Source: Alteromonas sp. 1_MG-2023 | Lineage (GTDB): Bacteria; Pseudomonadota; Gammaproteobacteria; Enterobacterales; Alteromonadaceae | DNA: 64,000 bases | Assembly: GCF_030547075.1 (NCBI RefSeq) | Contig: NZ_JAUOQH010000004.1 | Coordinates: 62,001 to 126,000, forward strand | Reading direction: 5' to 3' | Shown here: in pieces, positions 18,679-27,833 of the stretch | How the letters are laid out: each line of letters starts with the position of its first letter | Numbering within the stretch: the first letter of the stretch is position 1 | Position numbers and translations under genes: made by a program | Notes under the pieces: generated by a model | Database searches by the model: none | What the model was told of the DNA's origin: nothing | The model's input: only the letters and a program-made list of their open reading frames with translations

Positions 18679-19428
18679 ATGTTCAATTCAAGTTCAAGCC
18701 TTAAAAAACACGGTAGCCAGTTAAACCATAGCCTCATTGAAGGAATAAATGTTTTACAAGGCTTAGCTTCATTTGAACGTCCAGTGGGATGTCGTGAATT
18801 AGCGCGCTTTTTGGAGCTGGACACCACACGAGTAAATCGCCTTTTGCGAACGTTAGACTATATTGGCTTAGTGCAAAAAAATAATGATCGTAAGTATGTG
18901 ACGGGACCAGCAATGCTGGTTTTAGCGGCGCAAGGTTTATGTGCTTCAGGTGTCACCACAAAAGCTATTAAGCCATTAGAAGAGCTACGGAAATATGGAT
19001 TAGTTGTGGCCATGGGAGTGTTATGGCACGACAAGGTTACTTACCTTTATCATTCACTTCCCGATATGGGGGAAGAGAGTCCGCTTGGGCGTTTGGGCTA
19101 TTTTCCTGCCACTGAATGCGGTACCGGTATTTCTTTATTGTCTGAGCTTGAAGATGAAGAAGTGAGAGGGTTATATCAAGATCGCGATATTCCAGGGTTT
19201 CCAGAAGGTGTTGAAAGTTTACTAAGTTCACTTAAACAATTCCGCGAGCAAGGTTATGTGAAGATGCAAACGCATTATAAAACTCACTTACCACACCATT
19301 CGGTTACCATCGCCGTCAATGTGAAAGGTAATATGCACAGTTCTATCGCGCTTTCCGGCTGGATCCCAGAAGAAGCTACGGAAGAATTAGTTACGTTATT
19401 AAAAAATAAAGCCAAAGAAATTGAATAA
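18679..19428 (+). CDS. IclR-family transcriptional regulator
   Basis: This 249-residue protein has an N-terminal winged helix (GCRELARFLELDTTRVNRLLRTLDYIGLV, in two parts around residues 39-67). An IclR effector domain follows (GRLGYFPATECGTGISLLSEL and HHSVTIAVNVKG). IclR proteins sense small carboxylates or sugar acids and act as repressors or activators. Its place between the receptor and the esterase of the same island makes it the probable local regulator. The ATG lacks a strong ribosome binding site (AACAAGACG upstream). Confidence 0.88.
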   Translation: MFNSSSSLKKHGSQLNHSLIEGINVLQGLASFERPVGCRELARFLELDTTRVNRLLRTLDYIGLVQKNNDRKYVTGPAMLVLAAQGLCASGVTTKAIKPLEELRKYGLVVAMGVLWHDKVTYLYHSLPDMGEESPLGRLGYFPATECGTGISLLSELEDEEVRGLYQDRDIPGFPEGVESLLSSLKQFREQGYVKMQTHYKTHLPHHSVTIAVNVKGNMHSSIALSGWIPEEATEELVTLLKNKAKEIE

Positions 19429-19452
19429 GAATAAGTAATTATTTAACCAACG

Positions 19453-20316
19453 TTAGTCAATAAGTTTATACAGCTTCAGCCACATTTTTAATGCCTCGAA
19501 CCAGTTGTATTGGTGATACATACCAAAGCCATGCCCGCCATATGGCAATATCAAAAGTTGCACTGGTACCTGTGAATTACGTAGTGCTTGATAATATCTT
19601 AGGGAGTTTTCAACAGGTACGTGATTATCGTCATTAGCATGTAATATGAATGCTGGGGGAGCATCTTCGTTTACCTGCATGTCGTTTGAGAAGTAGCGAA
19701 TATCTGCGGCGCTGGCACGCTCGCCTAATAATAGTGTTTTCGTTCCTAAGTGCGTTATGGGTTGCTCCATGCTGATCACAGGGTAAATTAAAATTTGAAA
19801 TGCTGGTTTAAGCATTTTGGGATCAGTGGTTAACAGTACCGGTCGGCTATAGTGTACTGCTGCACTTGAGGCTAAATGCCCGCCTGCAGAAAACCCCATT
19901 ACTCCGATTTTTTTGGCGTTCAGTTTCCATTTAGTCGCGTGAGTATTAACAACATGCAGCGCCTGTTGAATGTCTTGCAAAGGCCCCATCTGGGGGTTGT
20001 CCATAGTGTTAGTGGAGGGCATTCGGTATTTAAGAACAAATGCACTAATGCCTAGTTTAACTAACTCAACGGCAATGGCATGGCCTTCCATGTCCACCGA
20101 TAGACCTCGATAACCACCGCCCGGACAAATGACTACTGCGCTGCCATTGTGCAATTTCGCACTAGGCCAGTAAGCGGTTAATTGTGGTTGGCTAATGTCT
20201 ATCACAAAACGGCCAGTGGCCTCTTGCGATTCAATAGACTCGTGATCGATAGACGCTCTGGCTCCGGGAATTGGGCTAGAATAAAGTGCCATGCTTTCAC
20301 TTGTCTCTTTTTGCAT
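19453..20316 (-). CDS. Alpha/beta-hydrolase, acetylesterase-like
   Basis: This 287-residue cytoplasmic hydrolase has an oxyanion-hole segment (VVICPGGGYRGLS, near residue 61) and the nucleophile elbow GFSAGGHLASS around residue 145. A late HGFGMYH supplies the His and ILHANDDNHVPVE the acid. This is the BD-FAE / esterase-lipase family, often acetylxylan or sugar esterases. No signal sequence is present, so it would act on imported, acylated sugars. A second start (MALYSSPIPGA) lies 8 codons in. It is convergent with the IclR gene, with 24 bp between them. Confidence 0.82.
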   Translation of the reverse strand: MQKETSESMALYSSPIPGARASIDHESIESQEATGRFVIDISQPQLTAYWPSAKLHNGSAVVICPGGGYRGLSVDMEGHAIAVELVKLGISAFVLKYRMPSTNTMDNPQMGPLQDIQQALHVVNTHATKWKLNAKKIGVMGFSAGGHLASSAAVHYSRPVLLTTDPKMLKPAFQILIYPVISMEQPITHLGTKTLLLGERASAADIRYFSNDMQVNEDAPPAFILHANDDNHVPVENSLRYYQALRNSQVPVQLLILPYGGHGFGMYHQYNWFEALKMWLKLYKLID

Positions 20317-20439
20317 TTTATATTCTACTCATTGCACGCAACCGTGCTTTCAGTGCCACAGAATCAATGAACGTTGGACATAGATGTCGCAGGTCATTGA
20401 TACTACTAACATGTTGCTTTAAGGTTTTTAACGCTTATT

Positions 20440-22143
20440 CTATTCAAGCACAATTTTATCTATGGATATTTTGTATCCTGAACTGCTTGGATTCTGGCCT
20501 GTAACGGTAAACCTCAGTAATTTATCGCCAGCGGTGGAAACGTTAATTGTCCCTAGTATTGCGAGTGGCCAGTTCACCCCAGTATTGTATTGATCAACTG
20601 AACTGGCAAAGTCATTGCCTTCATAACCGGTTGTTGCTATGCCGCGAGTACTATGAGTTTTATAACTGTACTTGACGGTGTAAGTACCAACCTCAACATT
20701 TGGCAAGGTAAATTCAATCCAGTCATTGACTGTATTATCTTGCAACATTACATACTTACCCTCACTTGCATTCACATCAGAAAGAACGGTTACCGTCACC
20801 GTGTTAGTAAAGTACAAGTCTTCAGCTTCGTAGATGGTGGGCACCACAGGCTCTGGGATGTCGGTTAAATCGCTATCTACAAAAAACGCATATAATTTAC
20901 CCGAATTTGAGCTCACCGAAGTAGGCGCTGACGCGTAAACAATGTCTTCATTAGTCTCTTTAACTTTAACATTGACCCGTTCAATAGATTTGTCATTAGA
21001 CAAAATGTAAGAAGCCCATGCGCTACTGCCAGTTTTCTCCGCTACATACAATTGCTTGTCGTTGCTAACAAAGTAAGCTCTTACGCGATTACCAACAATA
21101 GTATGACCCAACGCAGCGATGGTCTCTTGAGCGCTGTATATACTCGTTTTGTCGACCCAGCTGGTGCCATTCCAGCGAATACGAAACACCTCATAATCTC
21201 GTCCTCCACTACTTGCGCCATCGGTACGAAAGCGATAAACCACACTTGGCCGGCCAGTGCTGCCTAGTGCTATTTTAGCGGACTGAATACCCTTACCTGT
21301 GTCTGAAGAAGTGAATGACTCACCGCTTTCTAATCCTTGGTAGAAAAGATTAGGCGTTGATAAGTTTACTGGCGCACTCACTGTGCTGCCATTGGCCGTT
21401 TTAAATAAACCGGTGTTCGGTTCGTACTTCAAGTAACTCCCGTAGTGTCTATCTGCTCGAGGGTGACCGTACGCCCATTCCCAGATAATGTGCACATCCC
21501 CGTTACTATCAACTACCAAATCATCCGGATAAACCCGTGTATTGGTTTGACTCGCAAAAGTCCCTATGTGGCTCCACACATCGGTATTGTTATTCCAATA
21601 GAATAGCTGCCCTTTACCAATATCAGATCCATTTGTGTCTCTAACAATCAAATAAATATCGCCATTCTCAGATGTTGCTGCAACTGGGTAGGTGTATATT
21701 CCAGTGTTATTTACCATGTCAGAGCGTTTCAATAAATTATTAACATCAGTAGGGCTTGAAGAACGAAAATATCGCCAATTGTTATTGTGATGGTCGGCAA
21801 AAACATGGATGTCGCCATCTCCATCAACCGCTATAGTAGGTTGATCATGGCCGTTGTCATCACTGTGTTCCCAAATGCTACCGTCAGCATTTTTTAAGAA
21901 CCCAGAAACCCAAACTCCTGACGATGATCGTTTAGCTACTTTTACTTTATGCTTGCTATTTGTCGAGCCAGAAGAGTTAAATGAAAAATAGGCATCACCA
22001 TCGTGGATAGCCAAAGGAACCCACCAACCAGCCTGATTGCTCGAATCCACCCCTGCCACTTCTTCAACGATTACGTCCGCAAATACAGAATGAATAAAAA
22101 ACAGACAAATCAAGCCACTAATCAATTTTGATGATAAACGCAT
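20440..22143 (-). CDS. Secreted BNR_4 beta-propeller protein with C-terminal CBM-like domain; candidate polysaccharide lyase
   Basis: This 567-residue protein has a signal peptide (LISGLICLFFIHSVFA). Next is a beta-propeller of about 400 residues with repeated blade motifs (AVDGDGDIHVFAD, VVDSNGDVHIIWEW, SENGDIYLIVRD). The last 130 or so residues look like a CBM6-type carbohydrate-binding domain (IYEAEDLYFTNT, DWIEFTLPN, ISIDKIVLE). The propeller resembles the BNR_4 family, to which PL24/PL25 ulvan lyases belong; those use His, Tyr and Arg for catalysis, and here H99 (GHDQP), H119, Y152 and R168 are candidates. It lacks classical sialidase Asp boxes. It is probably the island's main depolymerase, but no sulfatase or unsaturated-uronyl hydrolase is encoded nearby, so ulvan as substrate is only a possibility. 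Confidence 0.65.
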   Translation of the reverse strand: MRLSSKLISGLICLFFIHSVFADVIVEEVAGVDSSNQAGWWVPLAIHDGDAYFSFNSSGSTNSKHKVKVAKRSSSGVWVSGFLKNADGSIWEHSDDNGHDQPTIAVDGDGDIHVFADHHNNNWRYFRSSSPTDVNNLLKRSDMVNNTGIYTYPVAATSENGDIYLIVRDTNGSDIGKGQLFYWNNNTDVWSHIGTFASQTNTRVYPDDLVVDSNGDVHIIWEWAYGHPRADRHYGSYLKYEPNTGLFKTANGSTVSAPVNLSTPNLFYQGLESGESFTSSDTGKGIQSAKIALGSTGRPSVVYRFRTDGASSGGRDYEVFRIRWNGTSWVDKTSIYSAQETIAALGHTIVGNRVRAYFVSNDKQLYVAEKTGSSAWASYILSNDKSIERVNVKVKETNEDIVYASAPTSVSSNSGKLYAFFVDSDLTDIPEPVVPTIYEAEDLYFTNTVTVTVLSDVNASEGKYVMLQDNTVNDWIEFTLPNVEVGTYTVKYSYKTHSTRGIATTGYEGNDFASSVDQYNTGVNWPLAILGTINVSTAGDKLLRFTVTGQNPSSSGYKISIDKIVLE

Positions 22144-22573
22144 AGTTCACCCACTTGTATCTATAAAAGATTTAACTTTATTTAAACATTCAATTCACGA
22201 TTTAGCAACAAAGATCGAGGTTAAGTGGTTTTTTATCGATTTAGTCGTTTGGTTAGGCAATATTTCCAATATTTTTCAGAATGTAAGTAATCGAGACATA
22301 AATAGGTTATATAAAAGTCACCTACTAGGAATAGGTTGTTTGTATCTATTTAAGATACGAATTAATGTTTTTATTGGTATGAAAGTGCAGGGTGAAGAAT
22401 GAAAAGTGCTTAGTGTTATGACGAGAACTTAATCACGAGACGAGAGCGCTTACGTCATTAGTTCGCTGATAATCCAAAGGTTAAGCAGCACCTAAGCCCT
22501 ACGTTTCAGTGTCTACATCTCTTAGTCACAAGTATTGAATTGTGTAAAACGGCTTTATGCCTTTTCATTGTGA
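22144..22573. other. Noncoding gap upstream of the propeller gene
   Basis: This 430-bp stretch lies between the SGNH esterase stop and the propeller-protein start, both leftward. It should hold the propeller gene's promoter. I see no gene, clear hairpin terminator or strong dyad in it. Confidence 0.4.
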
Positions 22574-23503
22574 TTAAATGGTTGCGCAATTTTTTTGGTG
22601 TAGTGGTTTTTTAGAATTTGGCGGTGATGAGGGCGTTACTCTCTTTTCTTTAATAAGTTGGTCGAAAGCTGCTTGTTGTAACATTTTTATTTGACGCTGA
22701 GACATGCCAAGTTCGAAACCTGAGCATTCATATTCACCTAGAGAACGTGGATCTAAACCCGTTAAGTTTCCGAACGCCATTAATGCGTGCAAGTAATATC
22801 CGTATGAACTTCCATGGTAGTAATCCCATGTCCACAAGCTAATTTTTCCAAATGCAATGCCATCGTAGGGGTTAGTATCGGCAATTCCTAATTTCATTGC
22901 TTGAGTCCAAGCTTCGCCTACAGCATTTACCGCTGTAACATAAGGAGATTGCGCAGCTAGGTCATAGCCAGCTCGAACATCTAGTGCCATTTTTTCTATT
23001 GGCGTGCCAGACCATTGGCGATCAGCTTTATAAATTAAGTCTGGTCGGGACCAAGTTGCCGTAATATAGACTTCTACTTTTGAGTTCAAACCATATAAAA
23101 ACTCTGACATTTTTGCAGTTGATTTAACAAGTGCATTTGGGGCGCCAGGTTGTTCTTTATCCATCGTACTATAACTATGCATAACAACCTGATCCCAAGG
23201 TTGAGAGCCAATAACATCCAACTTGTTGTTTAAGTGATAATCTAAATCGCTACCGCCATGGGTTTCTAGGTATACATCGTAATGTAGACCAACTTGCTCT
23301 GTAAAAGATTTAAAAAGAGCAGGTACGCCACCAATTCCTTCGCTATTTAGGTCAGTAACCGAATTCGTACGGTAGTGTTTAGTTGCTGAACCGTAACCGA
23401 ATGTAAAACTATTTCCTATAAACAAAACCTTTGTTTCTGCATTTACAAACGAATGGTTCAGTATCAAAAATAGGGCGGTAATGTTAATCATGCAACGTTT
23501 CAT
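22574..23503 (-). CDS. Secreted SGNH/GDSL-like esterase
   Basis: This 309-residue protein has a signal peptide (NITALFLILNHSFVNA) followed at once by the block I motif FIGNSFTFGYG, with the nucleophile Ser at about residue 32. A late DYYHGSSYGYYLHAL segment supplies the Asp-x-x-His of SGNH hydrolases. Its closest type appears to be the DUF4886-like secreted hydrolases, though I cannot confirm it. With the SASA esterase and the alpha/beta esterase it is the third ester-cleaving enzyme of the island, which suggests a heavily acylated substrate. The C-terminal tail is rich in Pro and Lys. Confidence 0.72.
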   Translation of the reverse strand: MKRCMINITALFLILNHSFVNAETKVLFIGNSFTFGYGSATKHYRTNSVTDLNSEGIGGVPALFKSFTEQVGLHYDVYLETHGGSDLDYHLNNKLDVIGSQPWDQVVMHSYSTMDKEQPGAPNALVKSTAKMSEFLYGLNSKVEVYITATWSRPDLIYKADRQWSGTPIEKMALDVRAGYDLAAQSPYVTAVNAVGEAWTQAMKLGIADTNPYDGIAFGKISLWTWDYYHGSSYGYYLHALMAFGNLTGLDPRSLGEYECSGFELGMSQRQIKMLQQAAFDQLIKEKRVTPSSPPNSKKPLHQKNCATI

Positions 23504-23642
23504 GTTTTATTCACTCTCTCTATCTATCGTATTTCTTTGTCGGAGATGAAATGAAGATCCGACTCATTTTTTAATGTAAGCCTGTGTCCACCTAGCTAAT
23601 CATATAGCTCACGCTTAAAGAAGCAGTTTCTTACTTCCATCA

Positions 23643-24101
23643 TCACCCACCAACTCCAACCCGAACCAACAACACCCCCATGCCCCCAGCCACAACAGCG
23701 AACACGGCCAGTATCAATGATGTGCTTTTTAAAATGTCGCCGTCGCGGTTTTGCAAACCGAGAATAGCGGTTACTGCCACTATGTTATTTATGCACACCA
23801 TGTTGCCCATGGCTGCGCCTACACTTTGTAGTGCCAGTATGGTGGTAAGGGGTAGTGACAATTGTTCGGCAATGGTGGTTTGAATTCCCGCGAAGGTTAA
23901 ATTAGAAATAGTGGCCGAGCCTGAAAAGAATGAGCCTAGTGCGCCTAAAAGCGGGGCGAAGAAGGTCCAGTTGGCGCCCGTTATTTGTGCCAAGTGATGA
24001 CCTATTTGGGCTACCGCTGCGCTGTTTTGGCCAGAACTGTCGCCAAGCATCATCATGTTCACAAAGATAAGCGCGCCTAGCATGGCGAATAAAGGCGTGC
24101 G
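23643..24101 (-). repeat. Direct repeat, right copy (3' end of intact lldP)
   Basis: This is the same-orientation partner of 9066-9530. The pair flanks 14.1 kb of carbohydrate genes. Recombination between copies would delete or excise the island and leave one intact lldP. Confidence 0.85.
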
Positions 24102-25304
24102 CATGCGCGCTAGGGTTTGTTGGCTTGCTGTTTTTAATGAGTTCGATGCTGATGAGTGCCGAAATAACCACAAGGTTACGCTGCCTGTTACCGCAAAAGG
24201 AATGATAGACGGAATATACAAAACGCTATGTTTCCAGGTTACCGTGGTATCTAAAATGCTGGTTAAGCTGGCCACTAAACTGGTGCTTATGTGGAAGGTG
24301 CCTAAAAAACCTAGGCTAATGTGTAATGCAGGTTCGGTGGCTTGTAAAAGCGCTTTTAACCCTAGCTCGGGCAGGCGAGTTAATACCAAAAGTAACACAG
24401 TGCCCCACAGCGGGAACGCGGCTTTTATTAGTGTTTTTAGTGGTACTGTATTCGCTGGTACTTGTTCTGGGGTTTGTTCGGTGGCTGCTGGTCGATTTAC
24501 TGCTTGTTGATTTGTTGTCTCTGTCCCTACTTTATACTTCGCCAGCAACAGGGTAATAACTAGGCCAATTAGCCCGCCCAGTAACGAAGGGAATTCTACG
24601 CCGAAGTAACTTAGCCCCAAATAGGGCAGGGTGCATGCGCAGGTGGAAAGCAGAATAAAAAGCAGGTTCTTTTTAATATCTGCGGTATCGCTCACTACTA
24701 ATCGTAATGCCAATATCACTATTATAGGTGCGGCTATGGTGTTAATTAGGGCGGCTTGCTGGGCTATTTCTAGCACGCTTTGTTGTGGAAGTTCTAGTAG
24801 CGATAAACCGAACCATACGGGGGTGCCCATAGCCCCAAACGTAACGGGAATGGTATTAAGCACTAAACAGAACAGTGCCACCCGTAACGCGGGAAAACCA
24901 AGGCTGTACAGTATTGGGGCGGCAATGGCGGCAGGTGTACCAAAGCCACTGGCTCCTTCAATTAGAAACATAAACGCCCAGCCCACAATCATTAGCTGGG
25001 CTACAGGGTTTGAACTTACGCCGTCTAACGCTTTGCGTAAAATAGCTAATGCACCGGTAATTTCCATGCACTTAAAAAGGAATATAGCGCCTGCGATAAT
25101 AGAAAGTGGGGTAAGTGCTAGCAATGCGCCACTTATTACATTGGCATTCACTAACCTTGCGTCTTGTTTGAATACTAATAGCACCACTATGTAAGCGACT
25201 AAAGCGCTTAAAGGTAAGGCTTTGCTTGATGGCATAGGTTTCTTTTTTACCATTAAGGTAATAAGCAAAATAAGAGGTAGGTAAGAGAACGCTAAATTCA
25301 TCAT
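23643..25304 (-). CDS. lldP: L-lactate permease (LctP family)
   Basis: This 553-residue membrane protein has the LctP-family layout of about 13 hydrophobic segments, with ASGFGTPAAIAAPIL near residue 115 and ISNLTFAGIQ in the C-terminal part. The family imports L-lactate, D-lactate or glycolate with protons. It is intact here; a 3' copy exists at 9066-9530. It follows the ETF beta gene on the same strand after a 104-bp gap, so it may be read as the tail of the betaine operon or from its own promoter. A cytoplasmic loop rich in Thr, Glu and Pro (TEQTPEQVPANTV) interrupts the middle. Confidence 0.9.
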   Translation of the reverse strand: MMNLAFSYLPLILLITLMVKKKPMPSSKALPLSALVAYIVVLLVFKQDARLVNANVISGALLALTPLSIIAGAIFLFKCMEITGALAILRKALDGVSSNPVAQLMIVGWAFMFLIEGASGFGTPAAIAAPILYSLGFPALRVALFCLVLNTIPVTFGAMGTPVWFGLSLLELPQQSVLEIAQQAALINTIAAPIIVILALRLVVSDTADIKKNLLFILLSTCACTLPYLGLSYFGVEFPSLLGGLIGLVITLLLAKYKVGTETTNQQAVNRPAATEQTPEQVPANTVPLKTLIKAAFPLWGTVLLLVLTRLPELGLKALLQATEPALHISLGFLGTFHISTSLVASLTSILDTTVTWKHSVLYIPSIIPFAVTGSVTLWLFRHSSASNSLKTASQQTLARMRTPLFAMLGALIFVNMMMLGDSSGQNSAAVAQIGHHLAQITGANWTFFAPLLGALGSFFSGSATISNLTFAGIQTTIAEQLSLPLTTILALQSVGAAMGNMVCINNIVAVTAILGLQNRDGDILKSTSLILAVFAVVAGGMGVLLVRVGVGG

Positions 25305-25408
25305 AGTGAGAAGGCTTCGCTTAGTGTAAGCATCTCTATACTCTGCTAGTTGCTTGTTAACTAGTCAAATTATTAGCGCATATAAGTTACAGCGCAATAA
25401 AATAGTTG

Positions 25409-26290
25409 CTATAACACCTTTTCATCCGTCAGCATTTTCAAGATAGCGTCGGCAGCTTCTTGGTTGTTGTAAATAACTTTGCCTGCGCCGCCTTGGGCTT
25501 TGGCGGTGGCGGCTTTAAATCTATCGGCTGCGGTTTTAGCTTTTACTACTTTTAGCCGTTTAGGGCGGGGTTGAGCAGGGGTTATTTTCCATTCGGTATT
25601 CGCATTGTTTGTAGTGGCAGTAGCAATGGCATCCACTACAGTAATTTTACCCCGCATGGCTGCGCCAAAAGCACTTTGTCGTGGTGCTTTGGCGGCCATA
25701 TCAACGGTGGCCACAAAAGGTAGTTTTACCCTTACTTTTCTGCGCTGTCCTCTTGGCAAGGCTTGAAGTAACTCTGCGAATCCCGCTTTTTTATCTACGC
25801 TTAATATCTCGGTTATGCTTGGTACTAATGCCATACCTAATTGTTCAGATAATACGTAAGGCAGCATGCCTGACGATTCCCCATTTTCGGCACGTATTCC
25901 TGTCAGTATTATATCGGGGTTGCTATCAGTGAAGTTGCTAGTTAACGCGGTAAGGTTATCAGCTTCTTGCGGTATGTTTAGAACCTGAATTTCAGGTAAG
26001 CCCATGCCTAAATAGTCTTTTAATACAGTGTTGGTTTGCACATTGTCTGCTGCGCCTGCGTGCATAACGTGTAACTGGGTACCGGGTAAATTCAGCCCAA
26101 TCTCTATGGCCCTCGCGTCTTGCTCGGCTCGCCGTGGGCGCTTTGATAGTGGATGCTCTCCAACCGACACCAATACGGTCACATTTACGCTTTCTTTGCT
26201 CGCCGTGTTTACCATTTTCACGACATTATTGTGTAAACCCTCAGTGTTTTTATTAATCTCGGTGCTTGCTGAATGAGTTTGTTTACGCAT
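25409..26290 (-). CDS. Electron transfer flavoprotein beta-type subunit of dimethylglycine catabolism
   Basis: This 293-residue protein is related to the EtfB/FixA family (VTVLVSVGEHPLSKRPRRAE, DIILTGIRAENGESSGMLPY, PRGQRRKVRVKLPFVATVD). In Pseudomonas an ETF pair follows dgcA-dgcB and carries electrons from dimethylglycine demethylation to the quinone pool. The gene overlaps the alpha-subunit gene by 8 bp. The N-terminus (about 35 residues before VTVLVSVG) and the basic C-terminal tail (PKRLKVVKAKTAADRFKA) extend beyond the canonical fold. Confidence 0.82.
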   Translation of the reverse strand: MRKQTHSASTEINKNTEGLHNNVVKMVNTASKESVNVTVLVSVGEHPLSKRPRRAEQDARAIEIGLNLPGTQLHVMHAGAADNVQTNTVLKDYLGMGLPEIQVLNIPQEADNLTALTSNFTDSNPDIILTGIRAENGESSGMLPYVLSEQLGMALVPSITEILSVDKKAGFAELLQALPRGQRRKVRVKLPFVATVDMAAKAPRQSAFGAAMRGKITVVDAIATATTNNANTEWKITPAQPRPKRLKVVKAKTAADRFKAATAKAQGGAGKVIYNNQEAADAILKMLTDEKVL

Positions 26291-27833
26291 GTAGAGCCTC
26301 CAGCATATGTATAGGTGTTGCTTGATGCGGGTTTTGCCCTGAAGTATCGCTGGTGGATGTGCTTTGGTTGTTTTTATCGCCTTTCAGGTCGGTGTTTAGG
26401 TCGCTTTTAGGCTCGCCTTTTTGCTCAGTCACTAAGGTGAGCAACGCGGCTAATATTTCTTGGCTATCGCCAATGGCGCTCAAATCGGCGCGCTTAACCA
26501 TGTCGCAGCTAGCATCGCTGTTAACGGCGATTACTTTTTCACACTGTGCTATGCCTTGCATGTGCTGAATAGCGCCCGATATACCTACCGCAATATAAAC
26601 TTTTGCCGTAACCCAAGTGCCGGTTGCGCCTACTTGTCGTTCACGTGGCATAAAGCCATCGTCTACCGCTACACGGCTTGCGCCTTCGGTAGCACCCAAT
26701 ATTGCAGCTGCGTGGTGGAACTGATCCCAATCGGTAATGCCGTTACCGCCAGATAAAATAAACCCAGCTTCGGCCAGATTAATATCGTTAGGGTTCACGC
26801 TTACATTGCCTAAGTCTGTAATTTTCTGCTGGCTGATACTTTCTACAATCTGATCTGGCGTTTGCTCTAGTACAGGGCTCGGTTCTTGATTAGGAAGGTA
26901 TTGAGTATTGATGTTAGGAAGCTGATTCAGTGACTGCTCAAGCGGCCGCTCAAGCGCTAGGCACTCGTGGCGAGTATCACTTACCGGCTCGCTGCATTCT
27001 TCAAGTACTAGCATGATGTTTGTTATGGCACGGGTAATATCGGTTTTACCTGCAGAGCCGCGACATACTATTTGGTTGTTATTCACTTTCCATACATTGC
27101 TGGCCACCGTGGTATTAAGCTTTGCGGCTAATCGGCGGCCTAAATCTGCTCCGCCATGAATGCTATCTGGAAATAAAACATGTTTTGGGTTTAGCTGGTT
27201 TACTAGCTTGTATAAATCGGCGCACCGCTGTTCAGGGTTATAGTGCTGATATTCATTGCCTTCAAAATTAACCAGCCTGTCTATGCCTGTGATATCTAGC
27301 CGTTCTTCGGTAATAGCATCGAAGAATACCGCTACTACTGCGCCTGTTCTTTCGCCTGCACTCGCACCTGCACCTGTGCGTACTTCATTGCCTTCAATTC
27401 CTTTATCAAATGCTGCGTTATTTTCGGCAAGCACGCCGTTTTCAATATGAGCTTCGTGGGTTGCCAATTTATGAGCTAAGCCTAGGGTATCTCTATCATG
27501 GCTAGATAATCTGCCTGAAACGCCATCTACCACCACTAGAATATAAAAATCTGGGTTAGCTACTTTGTGTAGCGGCAGCACAACCTCTTCTTGGGCTGCT
27601 GAATTACTACCTTGAGCCGATTGCCTGTTTAGCTGTTCAAATGAGTCTGCAGCGCCCGACCTATCAATTCGCTTTAGGCCATTTGGGCCAATAAAACCGA
27701 TGGTATGTACGTTTTTACGCAATAGGCCAGTAGGGCCTCGTTGAACTAGCTGGCCTTCAGGTACATGCAATGGATGCAGCCTATTTCGGGCAATCCACTG
27801 TGCTCGCGGGTCGCGACGATATAGGTTAGACAT
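26283..27833 (-). CDS. Electron transfer flavoprotein alpha-type subunit
   Basis: This 516-residue protein has the EtfA FAD domain at its C-terminus (LAEAGFILSGGNGITDWDQF, VGATGTWVTAKVYIAVGISG, QHMQGIAQCEKVIAVNSD). The N-terminal domain is longer than usual for EtfA. It begins with a conserved-looking RRDPRAQWIARNRLHPLH segment and contains a low-complexity linker (about residues 305-345). It partners the beta subunit just downstream and passes electrons from DgcA/DgcB. It overlaps dgcB by 8 bp, so dgcB-etfA-etfB are probably one transcript. Confidence 0.85.
   Translation of the reverse strand: MSNLYRRDPRAQWIARNRLHPLHVPEGQLVQRGPTGLLRKNVHTIGFIGPNGLKRIDRSGAADSFEQLNRQSAQGSNSAAQEEVVLPLHKVANPDFYILVVVDGVSGRLSSHDRDTLGLAHKLATHEAHIENGVLAENNAAFDKGIEGNEVRTGAGASAGERTGAVVAVFFDAITEERLDITGIDRLVNFEGNEYQHYNPEQRCADLYKLVNQLNPKHVLFPDSIHGGADLGRRLAAKLNTTVASNVWKVNNNQIVCRGSAGKTDITRAITNIMLVLEECSEPVSDTRHECLALERPLEQSLNQLPNINTQYLPNQEPSPVLEQTPDQIVESISQQKITDLGNVSVNPNDINLAEAGFILSGGNGITDWDQFHHAAAILGATEGASRVAVDDGFMPRERQVGATGTWVTAKVYIAVGISGAIQHMQGIAQCEKVIAVNSDASCDMVKRADLSAIGDSQEILAALLTLVTEQKGEPKSDLNTDLKGDKNNQSTSTSDTSGQNPHQATPIHMLEALHA

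Noticed and set aside
20440..22143. BNR protein as a sialidase, given the sialate-esterase-like neighbour
   Set aside because: No S-x-D-x-G-x-T-W Asp boxes or FRIP-type arginine motif; blades read like BNR_4.
24631..25194. 187-codon antisense frame inside lldP
   Set aside because: It is opposite a well-supported membrane protein gene and shows no protein features of its own.
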